Source: Deltaproteobacteria bacterium (lineage in GTDB: Bacteria; Desulfobacterota; Desulfomonilia; UBA1062). Taken from it: a stretch of 64,000 nucleotides of DNA. Below are positions 16,412 through 25,016 of this stretch, piece by piece. The stretch's first letter is position 1. Every line of letters starts with the position of its first letter. Where the stretch lies: the NCBI GenBank assembly GCA_018433775.1, contig JAHDQN010000001.1:1-64000 (forward strand), read 5' to 3'. The notes under the pieces are model-generated. The model was given only the letters and a program-made list of their open reading frames with translations, did not search any database and was not told the origin of the DNA. The position numbers and the translations under genes were made by a program.

Positions 16412-17611
16412 ATGCTGACACCAACACAACTCGAACGGTACGCCGATGTCCTCCTCTGGGGTCTTCAGACCGCCCGGACGGAGCGGTATAAAAAAGGCGA
16501 TTTAATCATGATCCGGTACGACAAGGCGGCGCTGCCGCTCGCAGAGGTGCTGTACCCGCGCCTGCTGGACAAGGGATACAACACGCTCCAGCGCATGTCG
16601 CTCACGGAGAAGATGGAGCAGGATTTCTACCGGCGCTCGGACGCAAATCAACTGGTGTTCAAGGTGCCCGGCGACCAGGAGCTCTTCAGTGCGCTCAACG
16701 GCAGTATCTCGCTGAGGGCGCCCGGTTCCATCACCCATCTGAGCGCGGTCGATCCGGAAAGGATCGGCAAGGCGGCGGTCGCCAGGAAATACCTGAGCGA
16801 TATTCTCGACGCCAGGGAATCCCAGGGCCTCTTCGGGTGGACCCTGTGCGTCTGCCCCACCGAAGAGCTCGCGCGTCATGCGGGCCTCACCATGGAGGAA
16901 TACACGGACCAGATCGTCAAGGCCTGCTACCTGAACCGGAAAGATCCGGTATCCCACTGGAAGAATATCTACAAGGACGCCCAGGCCATCAAAAAATGGC
17001 TCAACTCGCTGAAGGTGAAGTTCTTCAAGGTCGAGTCCGAGCACATGGACCTGGAGATCTTCCCCGGAGAGTTCAGAAAGTGGATCGGGATATCCGGGCA
17101 CAACATCCCCAGCTTCGAGCTTTTCCTCTCGCCCGACTGGAGGGGCACCAGCGGCGTTTACTACGCCGATCAGCCCACCTACCGCAGCGGGAACTACGCC
17201 CGGGGAATCCGGCTCGAATTCCGCAACGGCTCCGCGGTGAGCGTCGAGGCCCAGGAGGGCAGGGACTTCGTGCAGAAGCAGCTCACCATGGACGAGGGAG
17301 CCAACAAGGTCGGCGAGTTCTCCCTGACCGACAAGCGGTTCTCCAAGATCGACCGGTTCATGGCAAACACCCTCTACGACGAGAACTTTGGCGGAAAGAG
17401 CGGGAACTGCCACATCGCCCTGGGCGCCTCGTACTCGGACACCTTTGACGGCAACCCCGCGGAGCTCACCAGGGAGAAGAAGACGCGGCTCGGGTTCAAC
17501 GACTCGGCCCTGCACTGGGACCTGGTGAACACCGAAGAGAAGAGGGTCGTGGCCTTTCTGGAGACAGGCGAGAAGAAGACCATCTACGAAAAGGGCATGT
17601 TCGCCTGTTAA
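16412..17611 (+). CDS. M29-family metalloaminopeptidase (AmpS/aminopeptidase T)
   Basis: The 399-residue dimetal aminopeptidase removes N-terminal residues from peptides in the cytoplasm. The start MLTPTQLERYADVLLWGLQT matches the family. The C-terminal catalytic half shows the expected ligands: Glu in DEGANKVGEFSL, His in NCHIALGASY, and His/Asp in SALHWDLV, with the preceding Tyr-rich and Asp-rich blocks. The length is the family norm. I chose ATG 16412 because AGGAGACAAGGT is directly upstream; ATG 16382 lacks a site. Confidence 0.9.
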   Translation: MLTPTQLERYADVLLWGLQTARTERYKKGDLIMIRYDKAALPLAEVLYPRLLDKGYNTLQRMSLTEKMEQDFYRRSDANQLVFKVPGDQELFSALNGSISLRAPGSITHLSAVDPERIGKAAVARKYLSDILDARESQGLFGWTLCVCPTEELARHAGLTMEEYTDQIVKACYLNRKDPVSHWKNIYKDAQAIKKWLNSLKVKFFKVESEHMDLEIFPGEFRKWIGISGHNIPSFELFLSPDWRGTSGVYYADQPTYRSGNYARGIRLEFRNGSAVSVEAQEGRDFVQKQLTMDEGANKVGEFSLTDKRFSKIDRFMANTLYDENFGGKSGNCHIALGASYSDTFDGNPAELTREKKTRLGFNDSALHWDLVNTEEKRVVAFLETGEKKTIYEKGMFAC

Positions 17612-17829
17612 CTGCCGGGTCGATCTGGATCCTGAAGAAAGTAGCGGCAGGTCGTATGGCGAGATAGGAAGTAAAATATATCCGTCCCCTTTCCATCCTC
17701 CATCCCCTTTCCAAGATACGGGATGCACGTTTTCTCAAGTTTCTGGGCGTCTGTGCAGATAAGGACAGCACGGTCAGTGATGTTGTCAAGACAATCTCTG
17801 CAGCCATCAGAATAAAATAGGGAGGAAAA

Positions 17830-19482
17830 ATGCGGATCACGATTTTTATTGCCCTTTCGCTGGCAGTCATTCTCACTCCCCTGTACGGGCAGACGACCGG
17901 GGAAGTCCTCGATCAGAAGATCGAATCCATGGGCAGATCTGCCGGTGCCTCGGCAGACGAGATCTCCGGCGCCCAGCAGCTCTTTCGCAATTCGGTTCCC
18001 AAGGGAGCGCTCGACGGGGGATGGACGGTCGTCTCACCCTTTGACAGCGTGCATGTCGCCAACATGGGAATCGCGCCCCCGGGACAGAATGTGACGCTCA
18101 TCATCAGTCCGCAGCTGGCGGAATACATCGACACCTCGGGCCCGCGGGGAATCGGTGCGTGCCTCAGGAGCTATGCCTTCTTCCTCGGCCGCGGTCTCAC
18201 CGGGACCATGGCTGCCTATCTCGAGCGCTACGTAGGGCCTGTCACGGTGATCCACGCGAACGACATTCCCGGAAAGGGGCTCGTGGTGGTTCCCGCCCTG
18301 TCAAACTTCAGCTACAAGTTCGTGCCCGCCGACCTCGTGAAACAGACGATCAGGCTGGATCTCGACCTCGACGTCAGGGTATACTGGAACGGCAGGCAGA
18401 TCCACTCCACGGTCTACAAGCTCGAGAAATTCAAGGGGCCTGAACCTTTCATGCTGGTCAACAGCGACCCGGTCGCACAAAACATGGTGCTGGTCATGTC
18501 GGAGCTCGTCTCCCGCGCCATGCCGGACATCAACACGGCCGTCATTGCGCACGTGGACAGTGCGCCGATCATGCTCGACATGGACAAGGTCATGCTCGCC
18601 ACGCTGAGCTGGGAGGATTATCGCAGGCTCGAAGACCGGCTGACGAAAGAGGAGCGGGGACTGGCCCATTACTTCATGGCGATCGACAAGGCGTACCGTG
18701 ACCGTGACCCGGACCGGCAGGCCGAGCTCCTTGCACGACTGCGGGCCTATGTCAGGAACAACTCGATCGAGCCGACATCCAGAAGGCAGCTGATCGAGGA
18801 GATCCGGATGAGGCATGCGATGAGGGATGTGCAGCAGGGAGTGATCAACGATATTGACGACTCGTTCTACAACTTTGCCGGGGAAAACACCGAGGCCTGG
18901 CTGAACGCGGCGGAAATCGCCCCTGATGTCGCGAAGGTGGGGATCCTTGTCGTGGGATGCACCAACCCCATCACCTGCGGCGCCCTGGCCGCGACGATGC
19001 AGTCCTTCGAGACTGCGGAGCTCACCGCCAAGGTTGCGGGGGCATCATCGGCCGAATTCTTATTCGGCAGCGGAAAGGTGACCGACACCCTGCTGGCGGG
19101 GACCGAGTCCCTGGTCGTCAACTACGCGGGCGCGAAATTAGGAGACAAGCTCGGCTCCGCGGTCCTGGGAAAGATGGCAACCCGGAAGGGGACCGGGGCT
19201 GCAGGGAAGATGGCGGCATACATGGCGCACGAGGGATACAGCGACGACTTCACCCGCTACGCGGCGGACTGTGTCTATCATAATTATTCCGAGGGCCTGC
19301 TCAAAACGGGGCAAAAGGCCGCTCAGATTCTGACCGGCCCAGGGACGGCCTACTCGTGGGATGCGATCAAGAAAGCCGGGGAAGACTTCAACACGGTCAG
19401 GCACAAGTCCGTCAGCGCCGAAGCCAACCCGCCTATGCAATTGCCGGAAGACAGCACGGTACTCGCCGGAGGACAGCAATGA
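17830..19482 (+). CDS. Secreted protein of unknown function (pairs with the lipoprotein downstream)
   Basis: The 550-residue product has a clear Sec signal peptide (hydrophobic IFIALSLAVILTPLYG, likely cut after YGQ). I do not recognise the family. The N-terminal half is beta-rich (VVSPFDSVHVANMG; LVVVPALSNFSYKFVPADLV; IRLDLDLDVRVYWNGRQ). The middle is charged and helical (about 255-335, e.g. YRRLEDRLTKEERGLAHYF). The C-terminal third is small-residue-rich and hydrophobic (VGILVVGCTNPITCGALAA; DTLLAGTESLVVNYAGAKLG). The ATG follows AGGGAGGAAAA. The stop overlaps the next ATG (ATGA), so the two proteins are made together and probably act together in the envelope. No catalytic motif is evident. 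Confidence 0.75.
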   Translation: MRITIFIALSLAVILTPLYGQTTGEVLDQKIESMGRSAGASADEISGAQQLFRNSVPKGALDGGWTVVSPFDSVHVANMGIAPPGQNVTLIISPQLAEYIDTSGPRGIGACLRSYAFFLGRGLTGTMAAYLERYVGPVTVIHANDIPGKGLVVVPALSNFSYKFVPADLVKQTIRLDLDLDVRVYWNGRQIHSTVYKLEKFKGPEPFMLVNSDPVAQNMVLVMSELVSRAMPDINTAVIAHVDSAPIMLDMDKVMLATLSWEDYRRLEDRLTKEERGLAHYFMAIDKAYRDRDPDRQAELLARLRAYVRNNSIEPTSRRQLIEEIRMRHAMRDVQQGVINDIDDSFYNFAGENTEAWLNAAEIAPDVAKVGILVVGCTNPITCGALAATMQSFETAELTAKVAGASSAEFLFGSGKVTDTLLAGTESLVVNYAGAKLGDKLGSAVLGKMATRKGTGAAGKMAAYMAHEGYSDDFTRYAADCVYHNYSEGLLKTGQKAAQILTGPGTAYSWDAIKKAGEDFNTVRHKSVSAEANPPMQLPEDSTVLAGGQQ

Positions 19483-20345
19483 AAAGGATAATCACCCTCA
19501 TACTGACAGCAACCCTGCTCGCGTCCTGCGCCCCGACGGTGGCGCAGCAAGCCGGCCGGCCCGTCATGGAAGTGTCCCCGGCCACGGAATCGCCTGAGAA
19601 TAGAGAGCGACGGCTCGTCCTCTCCGATACCAGGACCGACATCGCGGTCGTGATCACGGCGCTCTACCAGAAGCTGGTCCTGCCGGGGGAGAGCACCGAC
19701 GGCGTCGTGTTCTTCGACACCGAGCCCGCCATAACGGAGCCCCTCCCCGAAAAGGGCTTCGGCCTCGCGGACGTGCTCCTGGAAGAGGACTATGCCCCGG
19801 GCCCGGACCCCCTGGTGCGCCGGATATCCGGGGTCCTGCGGCTGAGGGACTCGCTGGGGAGGGAAGACTACCGCGCATACGCTGCGGAATACCTCGCCAA
19901 AGACGAGGGGGTCCTGGTGCTCTCGTCTGCCATGGAGCCGGTCTACAGCAGATACGACAGGATCCGGTTCTTCTTTGTCGAAAAAGACCGGCTTCCCTCG
20001 CTCTCCTACCTCGAATCCGCCGGGCATAAGGAGCTGCTCCCCCTCGTGGCGAAGAACGCCGCGAGCCCGGAGGCGATCCGCGACGGCCGGGGGCTCAAAG
20101 AACTCTACCTCTTTGTATTTGACATGACCAGGAGCCCGGAGGATTCCCGGCTGGTGCTCCACTCGGACGGCAGCATCGTGGATGCCGCGATCAAGTACAG
20201 CAAAAGCATCAACGACCGCGGGTGGCGGTTCATCATGCTCGAGGGGGCCTTCAGGCTCGGAGAGGGAGCGGACTACCACTTCTACCTGACCGAACACAAT
20301 GCCCCGGGCAGGGTGATCGCGCGCATGCCCGCGTCTCTTCGGTAG
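19479..20345 (+). CDS. Lipoprotein of unknown function
   Basis: The 288-residue product has a lipoprotein signal: MKRIITLILTATLLASCAP, lipobox LASC, so Cys17 would be lipidated and the protein anchored facing the periplasm or outer surface. The mature part is acidic and shows no family I recognise. Notable stretches are VVITALYQKLVLPGESTDGV, GVLVLSSAMEPVYSRYDRIR and the C-terminal GAFRLGEGADYHFYLTEHN. Its start overlaps the stop of the 550-residue secreted protein by 4 nt, arguing for a two-component envelope unit. The next 180 nt are gene-free and end at an F2 repeat. Confidence 0.75.
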   Translation: MKRIITLILTATLLASCAPTVAQQAGRPVMEVSPATESPENRERRLVLSDTRTDIAVVITALYQKLVLPGESTDGVVFFDTEPAITEPLPEKGFGLADVLLEEDYAPGPDPLVRRISGVLRLRDSLGREDYRAYAAEYLAKDEGVLVLSSAMEPVYSRYDRIRFFFVEKDRLPSLSYLESAGHKELLPLVAKNAASPEAIRDGRGLKELYLFVFDMTRSPEDSRLVLHSDGSIVDAAIKYSKSINDRGWRFIMLEGAFRLGEGADYHFYLTEHNAPGRVIARMPASLR

Positions 20346-20527
20346 AGAGCACGCCGAAAGCCTGCTCCTTGAGGTCGGGGTGAACCTCGGCAATAACGAT
20401 ACCGAGGTTATACCAGGGTGATCGATGCGGTCGACCGGCTCGGTCCGGCCCCCTGTGAACCGGAGCGGCCTGGCCGCGGCACACCGGGCAAGGGCGCGAG
20501 TGATGCAGGGGGGAGCAGGGGATGGGT

Positions 20528-20550
20528 GAAATGTGAACCCGTCCCCGATT
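20528..20550. repeat. F2 repeat copy touching the stop of the downstream minus-strand gene
   Basis: GAAATGTGAACCCGTCCCCG followed by ATT. On the minus strand it begins directly after the stop codon of the substrate-binding protein gene; the last base is shared with that codon. Confidence 0.85.
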
Positions 20551-21548
20551 CAGATGGATTCGGCAAGCTGGAGTATGCCCAGCGGAATCTCCACGCCCAG
20601 ATATTTGATGACCTCGGGGTCGACGAGGATCGTCATGTCTTCCTGCCTGAGCACGGGGAGCTCCTCGGGCTTTTTGCTGTTGCAGAGGATCTCGACCGCG
20701 TTTTTGCCCGCGAGGCCTCCCACGGTCGTGAAGTTGCACCCCACGTACAGCAGGGTTCCCTTCAGCGTGGTGTGGGTCACAAAGGCGATGATCGGTATCC
20801 TGGTCTCATGCGAGACAGCCACCAGGTCGCGGGTGGCCTTTCCGTCGGAGAGATCGTAGTATGAATCGATGGGAATCCCGAACGCGTCGACGCCCTGGGC
20901 GATCATTTCTTCCGCAAACGCTCGGATATCGGCGGATTTTTCAACCTCTTTGGTGATCAATTCAACATTGAGCTTCGCAGCTTTTTCCTTGGTCTCCTGC
21001 GCATAGGCGATGGCGTTGTCATCGTCGCTGTGGATCATGCCCATTTTCTTCATGTTCGGAAGGGCCTGCTGCGCGATCTGGATCACGTTGTGCGGGTCGA
21101 TGTAGAGCGTGGATCCCGTGATGCCGCTCCCCGGCCGGTCAAGCGACGGGCACCCCACCACGAGGGGATCGGCCACCCCGGTGAAGACCACGGGGATGCC
21201 GTTGCCGATCATTTTGTCCTTGCCGTATTTCGTGGCGGGTGTCCCGATCGTGAGCACGAGATCGGGCTTTGCCTGGACGATATCCGAGGCAGTTCTTCTG
21301 ATCCTCATCAGGATTCCGACCTTTTTCCACAGCCCCGCGTCGGCCTGTGCCTCGATGATGTGCCGGTTGATGGTGAGGTTTTTGCCCTCGATAATGTCGT
21401 TTTTTGCCAGTTCGTCGATGAATCCTTGGTAGCACAGTTGGAACACCGTGATATCGCCCACCTGGAGAACCTCGACATGGAAGGCGAAACACACGGAGCT
21501 CACCAGCACCGACAACGCAATCGTAAACATACTGACTGTCTTTTTCAC
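20550..21548 (-). CDS. Orphan ABC substrate-binding protein (TrpX/ABC_sub_bind-like)
   Basis: The 332-residue periplasmic protein has a signal peptide (VSMFTIALSVLVSSVCFAFH) and a two-lobe type I binding fold. DLVLTIGTPATKYGKDKMIG, GIPVVFTGVADPL and GSGITGSTLYIDP are hallmark motifs of the PF04392 family of uncharacterised substrate-binding proteins. No permease or ATPase gene is adjacent, so it may serve a distant transporter or present a ligand to a sensor kinase. The GTG at 21548 is chosen because AAAAAGGAG lies 7 nt before it and it exposes the signal peptide. A related orphan is at 62066-63031. Confidence 0.85.
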   Translation of the reverse strand: MKKTVSMFTIALSVLVSSVCFAFHVEVLQVGDITVFQLCYQGFIDELAKNDIIEGKNLTINRHIIEAQADAGLWKKVGILMRIRRTASDIVQAKPDLVLTIGTPATKYGKDKMIGNGIPVVFTGVADPLVVGCPSLDRPGSGITGSTLYIDPHNVIQIAQQALPNMKKMGMIHSDDDNAIAYAQETKEKAAKLNVELITKEVEKSADIRAFAEEMIAQGVDAFGIPIDSYYDLSDGKATRDLVAVSHETRIPIIAFVTHTTLKGTLLYVGCNFTTVGGLAGKNAVEILCNSKKPEELPVLRQEDMTILVDPEVIKYLGVEIPLGILQLAESI

Positions 21549-21645
21549 GGCATACTCCTTTTTGATCTCATTACACACAAAGGTTGAATGACATATCTCC
21601 ACTACGCAATGGAATTCCAAAAAAATACAATACTATTTTTCTCTG

Positions 21646-21672
21646 ATTATAGAGAATCAATGGGATTGTCAA
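21646..21672 (-). promoter_or_regulatory. Candidate sigma70 promoter for the substrate-binding protein
   Basis: On the minus strand a perfect TTGACA (21672-21667) and perfect TATAAT (21651-21646) are 15 nt apart, a short but sometimes used spacing. They sit in the AT-rich part of this divergent intergenic region. Confidence 0.5.
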
Positions 21673-21811
21673 GCGGGTCGAGGAAGCAGGGGCATAGCCC
21701 TCTTTCGTCCCCATTCTTTGAACCGTATGGGCCTGAACGGCAGGAACAGCTCTCAGTTGCCATTATCTGCAAATTCTCCACGCACTCCCGGCCAAGGGAT
21801 CGAGATTGGCT

Positions 21812-21840
21812 TTGACTCTTGGGAGGGAGATTGCCATATA
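21812..21840 (+). promoter_or_regulatory. Candidate sigma70 promoter for the FKBP gene
   Basis: TTGACT (21812-21817), a 17-nt spacer and CATATA (21835-21840); TATATC two bases later is an alternative -10. It lies 36 nt before the FKBP start codon. The rest of the 327-nt divergent spacer shows no gene. Confidence 0.4.
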
Positions 21841-21875
21841 TCTTATAAAGCTGATGAAAGGAGCTGACCCTGTTC

Positions 21876-22322
21876 GTGCAGACTGCAAAAATTGGAGACA
21901 CGGTCAAGGTAAATTATACCGGGAGGTCCGAAGACGGCACGGTCTTCGAATCCTCGGTGGGCGTCTCGCCTTTGGTCTTTACCCTCGGTCATGACGAGGT
22001 GGTGACGGGATTCGAAGGCGCTGTGGTCGGCATGTCTCCCGGAGAGAAGAAGACCGTGGTCGTCGAGCCGGAAGAGGGATTCGGCGCGTATGACGAGAGC
22101 CTCGTTTTTCAGATCGGCAAAGACGAGCTCCCCGAAGGGGTGGCGCCCCAGGTGGGTATGGATTTCGAGATGGTCGACGACCAGGGCCGTGAGGTCTCCG
22201 CCACGGTGATCGATGTACTGCCCGGTTCGGTCATCATCGACGCCAACGCCCCCCTTGCAGGCAAGACGGTCGTGTACGAAATCGAGTTGCTCGAAATCGT
22301 GCCCCGGGAAGGGGAGCCGTAG
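21876..22322 (+). CDS. FKBP-type peptidyl-prolyl isomerase, SlyD-like
   Basis: The 148-residue protein is a prolyl isomerase/chaperone. KIGDTVKVNYTGRSEDGTVF opens the FKBP half, interrupted by an insert-in-flap chaperone domain (PEEGFGAYDESLVFQI to DVLPGSVIIDANAPLAG). The last strand YEIELLEIV closes the fold. There is no His-rich nickel tail as in E. coli SlyD and no signal peptide, so it is cytoplasmic. The start is a GTG about 13 nt after GAAAGGAG, a slightly long spacing. Confidence 0.92.
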   Translation: MQTAKIGDTVKVNYTGRSEDGTVFESSVGVSPLVFTLGHDEVVTGFEGAVVGMSPGEKKTVVVEPEEGFGAYDESLVFQIGKDELPEGVAPQVGMDFEMVDDQGREVSATVIDVLPGSVIIDANAPLAGKTVVYEIELLEIVPREGEP

Positions 22323-22356
22323 CGAACGCGGCAGCAGCGGCCCGGCACACGGGGCC

Positions 22357-23040
22357 TCATGATGTGCGGGCGAGGATGCACTCGGGAGAGTCGAACGCCG
22401 GGTTGTTCACGAGCCGTGAAACCTCGTATGCCTCCATCATCTCCTGCGGAAAGGGGGCAATGCACTGCATGAGGGCCTCATCCCGGGGAGTGCCGGGGTC
22501 GAGCCAGAGGGGATAGTCTTCTGTCCTTAAGATGGCGGGCATCCGGTGGTGGATGGCCGCGGCCAGTTCGTTGGGAGAGGTGGTGACGATGGTGCTGGTG
22601 ATGAGCTCCCCGCCGGTGCGGCCGTCTCGCCAGCAGTCCCACAGTCCCGCCATGCCGAACGGGCGGGCGTCCTTCATGCGGATAAGGTAGGGCACCTTGC
22701 TCCGGCCCTCGGACTTCCACTCATAGAACCCGTCGGAAAAGACGATGCACCGCCTCTTTCTGAACGGCCCCCGAAACGAGCTCTTCTCCCGAAGGGTTTC
22801 GCCCCGGGCGTTGATCATCCGGGCCCCAATGGAAGGGTCCTTGGCCCAGGAGGGTATGAGCCCCCACCGCGTGCAGGTGAGCGTCGGTTTCCCGGTGTTC
22901 AGCACGGTGAGGATGCTCTGCGTGGGAGCGATATTATACCGGGGCGCAAATTCCTCCTGCACTGCCGGGTCGATCAGGAGGTCGGGGATGCCCAGCCTGA
23001 TGATTTCGGGATGTGAGATCTGGATAAAACGCCCGCACAT
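22357..23040 (-). CDS. SRAP-domain DNA-protein crosslink enzyme (YedK/HMCES)
   Basis: The 227-residue protein is of the SOS-response-associated peptidase family. After Met removal, Cys2 (MCGRF) forms a stable crosslink with abasic sites in single-stranded DNA. Other hallmark residues are present: APRYNIAPTQ, TRWGLIPSWAKD, INARGET, Glu in SDGFYEWK and His in IHHRMPAIL. The start is fixed by the need for Cys at position 2; the open frame upstream is spurious. It is a single gene convergent with the FKBP gene (35-nt gap). Confidence 0.95.
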   Translation of the reverse strand: MCGRFIQISHPEIIRLGIPDLLIDPAVQEEFAPRYNIAPTQSILTVLNTGKPTLTCTRWGLIPSWAKDPSIGARMINARGETLREKSSFRGPFRKRRCIVFSDGFYEWKSEGRSKVPYLIRMKDARPFGMAGLWDCWRDGRTGGELITSTIVTTSPNELAAAIHHRMPAILRTEDYPLWLDPGTPRDEALMQCIAPFPQEMMEAYEVSRLVNNPAFDSPECILARTS

Positions 23041-23371
23041 GGGATTCTCCGCCGGTTTTCTCTTATGAGAAAGCCTGTCTCCTTGTCTGAGGACAGGGCA
23101 AACATAGTCACAACCGGCCGAAAACTTCAAGGCCCGAGTGCGGGCAGGGGTGCATCTCTGTCCAGTCGATCCCGGACGAAGACCGCTGCGGGGAAGCTTG
23201 CAATACGCCTCTTTCTCAGGCGGAACGGGCGAGGACTGAGGGCCTTGATCCGGCCTCCCGCCCTTGTGAAGGGGAGAGGGAACCGCATATTTGTGTTTCA
23301 ACGGCACGGCTTTTTAGGATAAGGAGAACTGGTGGAGCATCCGTGTATTCATGAATAAGGGGGTGGCCGTG
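23041..23371. other. Divergent spacer, no gene seen
   Basis: This 331-nt region between the SRAP gene (minus) and the START gene (plus) must carry both promoters. I see no coding frame of quality, no repeat of the F1-F3 families and no clear hairpin terminator. Confidence 0.4.
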
Positions 23372-24022
23372 ATGAGAAGTGTGCCCGCTGTTGTCCTGAT
23401 CGTGTTTCTCTGCGCCTTTTCCGCATTCGGCGAACCGACTGAGGAGGGATGGACCCTGGCGAAGGAGGGGGAGGGCATCGAGGTGTACACCAGGCCTATT
23501 CAAGGCATGGATGCAAAGGAGTTCATGGGGATCACCGAGGTGGATGCCCCGATGGAGGTAATCCTGGAGGTGTTCCGCGATATCCCCTCGTTTCCGAAGT
23601 GGTACGGTTTCTGCCGCGATATCGAGCTGCTCGAGGATTACTCAGAGTCGCACAAGCTCGTCTATTTCGTCCTCGCCACCCAGTGGCCCACCAAAGACCG
23701 GGACATGGTGATCGATGCGGTGATCGATGTGGACAGGGCAGGGGGGAAGTCCGTCATCACCATGAAGGCCCTGGAGGAAGAAGTGGTGCCGAGGGTGAAG
23801 AAATATGTCAGGATGACCTACATGACCGGGCAGTCCACCCTCACCGAGGTAGACGGCGGAAGGACCCGCGTGGTCTACCGAGTCCGGTCGGATCCGGGCG
23901 GATACATTCCTTCGGCACTCTCCAACCTGCTCGCCAAGGACCAGCCGTACCTCACGCTCAAGGGGCTCAAGGAGATGGTCAAGGACGAGGTGTATCATGA
24001 GAGGGCGGGACTGAGGAAATGA
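23372..24022 (+). CDS. Exported START-domain lipid-binding-like protein
   Basis: The 216-residue product has a signal peptide (SVPAVVLIVFLCAFSAFG) and a START/SRPBCC fold. WTLAKEGEGIEVYTRPI, then DAPMEVILEVFRDI, WYGFCRDIELLEDYSESHKL and RDMVIDAVIDVDRAGGK follow the usual order. Proteins of this type bind lipids or other hydrophobic ligands, here in the periplasm. The second ATG at 23372 is preferred since AAGGGGG lies 8 nt ahead; ATG 23351 has no site. No neighbour suggests the ligand. Confidence 0.8.
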   Translation: MRSVPAVVLIVFLCAFSAFGEPTEEGWTLAKEGEGIEVYTRPIQGMDAKEFMGITEVDAPMEVILEVFRDIPSFPKWYGFCRDIELLEDYSESHKLVYFVLATQWPTKDRDMVIDAVIDVDRAGGKSVITMKALEEEVVPRVKKYVRMTYMTGQSTLTEVDGGRTRVVYRVRSDPGGYIPSALSNLLAKDQPYLTLKGLKEMVKDEVYHERAGLRK

Positions 24023-24178
24023 TGAGGACCCTGCCGCGCAATTCGCGGCTGTATGAGGATGCCGCATCTTTGCCGGTCCTCTTCGGCGGCGAGCGGTAAG
24101 GTCGCCGTCCGAGACTGTCTTGGAGGTATTCCTTTCATCGTTTCTCCACAGAGGAGAAGGGCGAATGGGGGAGAGAAC

Positions 24179-24820
24179 ATGCGGAGTTTTTTCACCGGGC
24201 CGCGGCAGAAAAGACGCGCGTGTTCCGGGCAGGGAGCGACTGTGAAGGATCGTCGGCAGCACCATACCGGCGGATATGCCGGGAGCACCTATCCGCAGCA
24301 CGTGTTCGGATTCTGTCCCAGGTGCGGATCGGACGGCCTGTGTTCCAGGGACGGCCGGTTGTTCGTGTGCAGCAGGTGCGGATTCGAGTATTTCATTAAC
24401 GCGGCGGCGGCCGTGGTGGCCCTGATCGAAGACGGCCGGCAGCGCCTGCTCATGACACGCAGAGGGCGTGAGCCGAAGCTCGGCACACTCGACCTCCCGG
24501 GCGGGTTCGTCGACGTGCGCGAGACAGCCGAGCACGCCCTGATCCGGGAGATCAGGGAAGAGCTGAACCTTGAGATAACGGATTTTACCTACTTCGGCTC
24601 GTTCCCCAACACCTATCCCTATGGAGGAATCACCTATTTCACGCTGGACCTCGCCTTCGTGTGCACGGTGAACGACCTGACCACTGTCCGGGCAGGCGAT
24701 GATGCCGAGGCCTATCTCTTTGTGCCCAGGCACGAGATCCGGCCGGAGGAAATCGGGCTGGATTCCATCCGGGAGATCGTCCGGCAGTACCTCTCATCAC
24801 CCGGCAACGGCTCCGGCTGA
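24179..24820 (+). CDS. NUDIX hydrolase with N-terminal zinc ribbon
   Basis: The 213-residue protein combines a zinc ribbon (FCPRCGSD, later VCSRCGFEYF; about 42-70) and a NUDIX domain with box GGFVDVRETAEHALIREIRE, then ELNLE. The layout resembles NudC-like enzymes but lacks the long NudC N-terminal domain; substrates may be nucleotide sugars, NADH or ADP-ribose. The ATG at 24179 follows GGGGGAGAG; a GTG at 24242 closer to the zinc ribbon is a possible alternative because the first 20 residues are basic and not conserved-looking. Confidence 0.85.
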   Translation: MRSFFTGPRQKRRACSGQGATVKDRRQHHTGGYAGSTYPQHVFGFCPRCGSDGLCSRDGRLFVCSRCGFEYFINAAAAVVALIEDGRQRLLMTRRGREPKLGTLDLPGGFVDVRETAEHALIREIREELNLEITDFTYFGSFPNTYPYGGITYFTLDLAFVCTVNDLTTVRAGDDAEAYLFVPRHEIRPEEIGLDSIREIVRQYLSSPGNGSG

Positions 24821-25016
24821 GCTCATGAGACATCCGTAAAAAGGCGGAGGCCCCGTTTTTGAGCCCCGGCGGTGACATGACGCGGGTGAAGCGGACGATG
24901 CCCGGAGTGATGATTCTGACGATGCCGCAACCGGCGCCGCGGCTGATGATGCAGGAGCTGCCCATGCCGGCGATTTTTCTTTACAAAGATGTTGTTTCAA
25001 GTAAAAGAGTCGTCTT

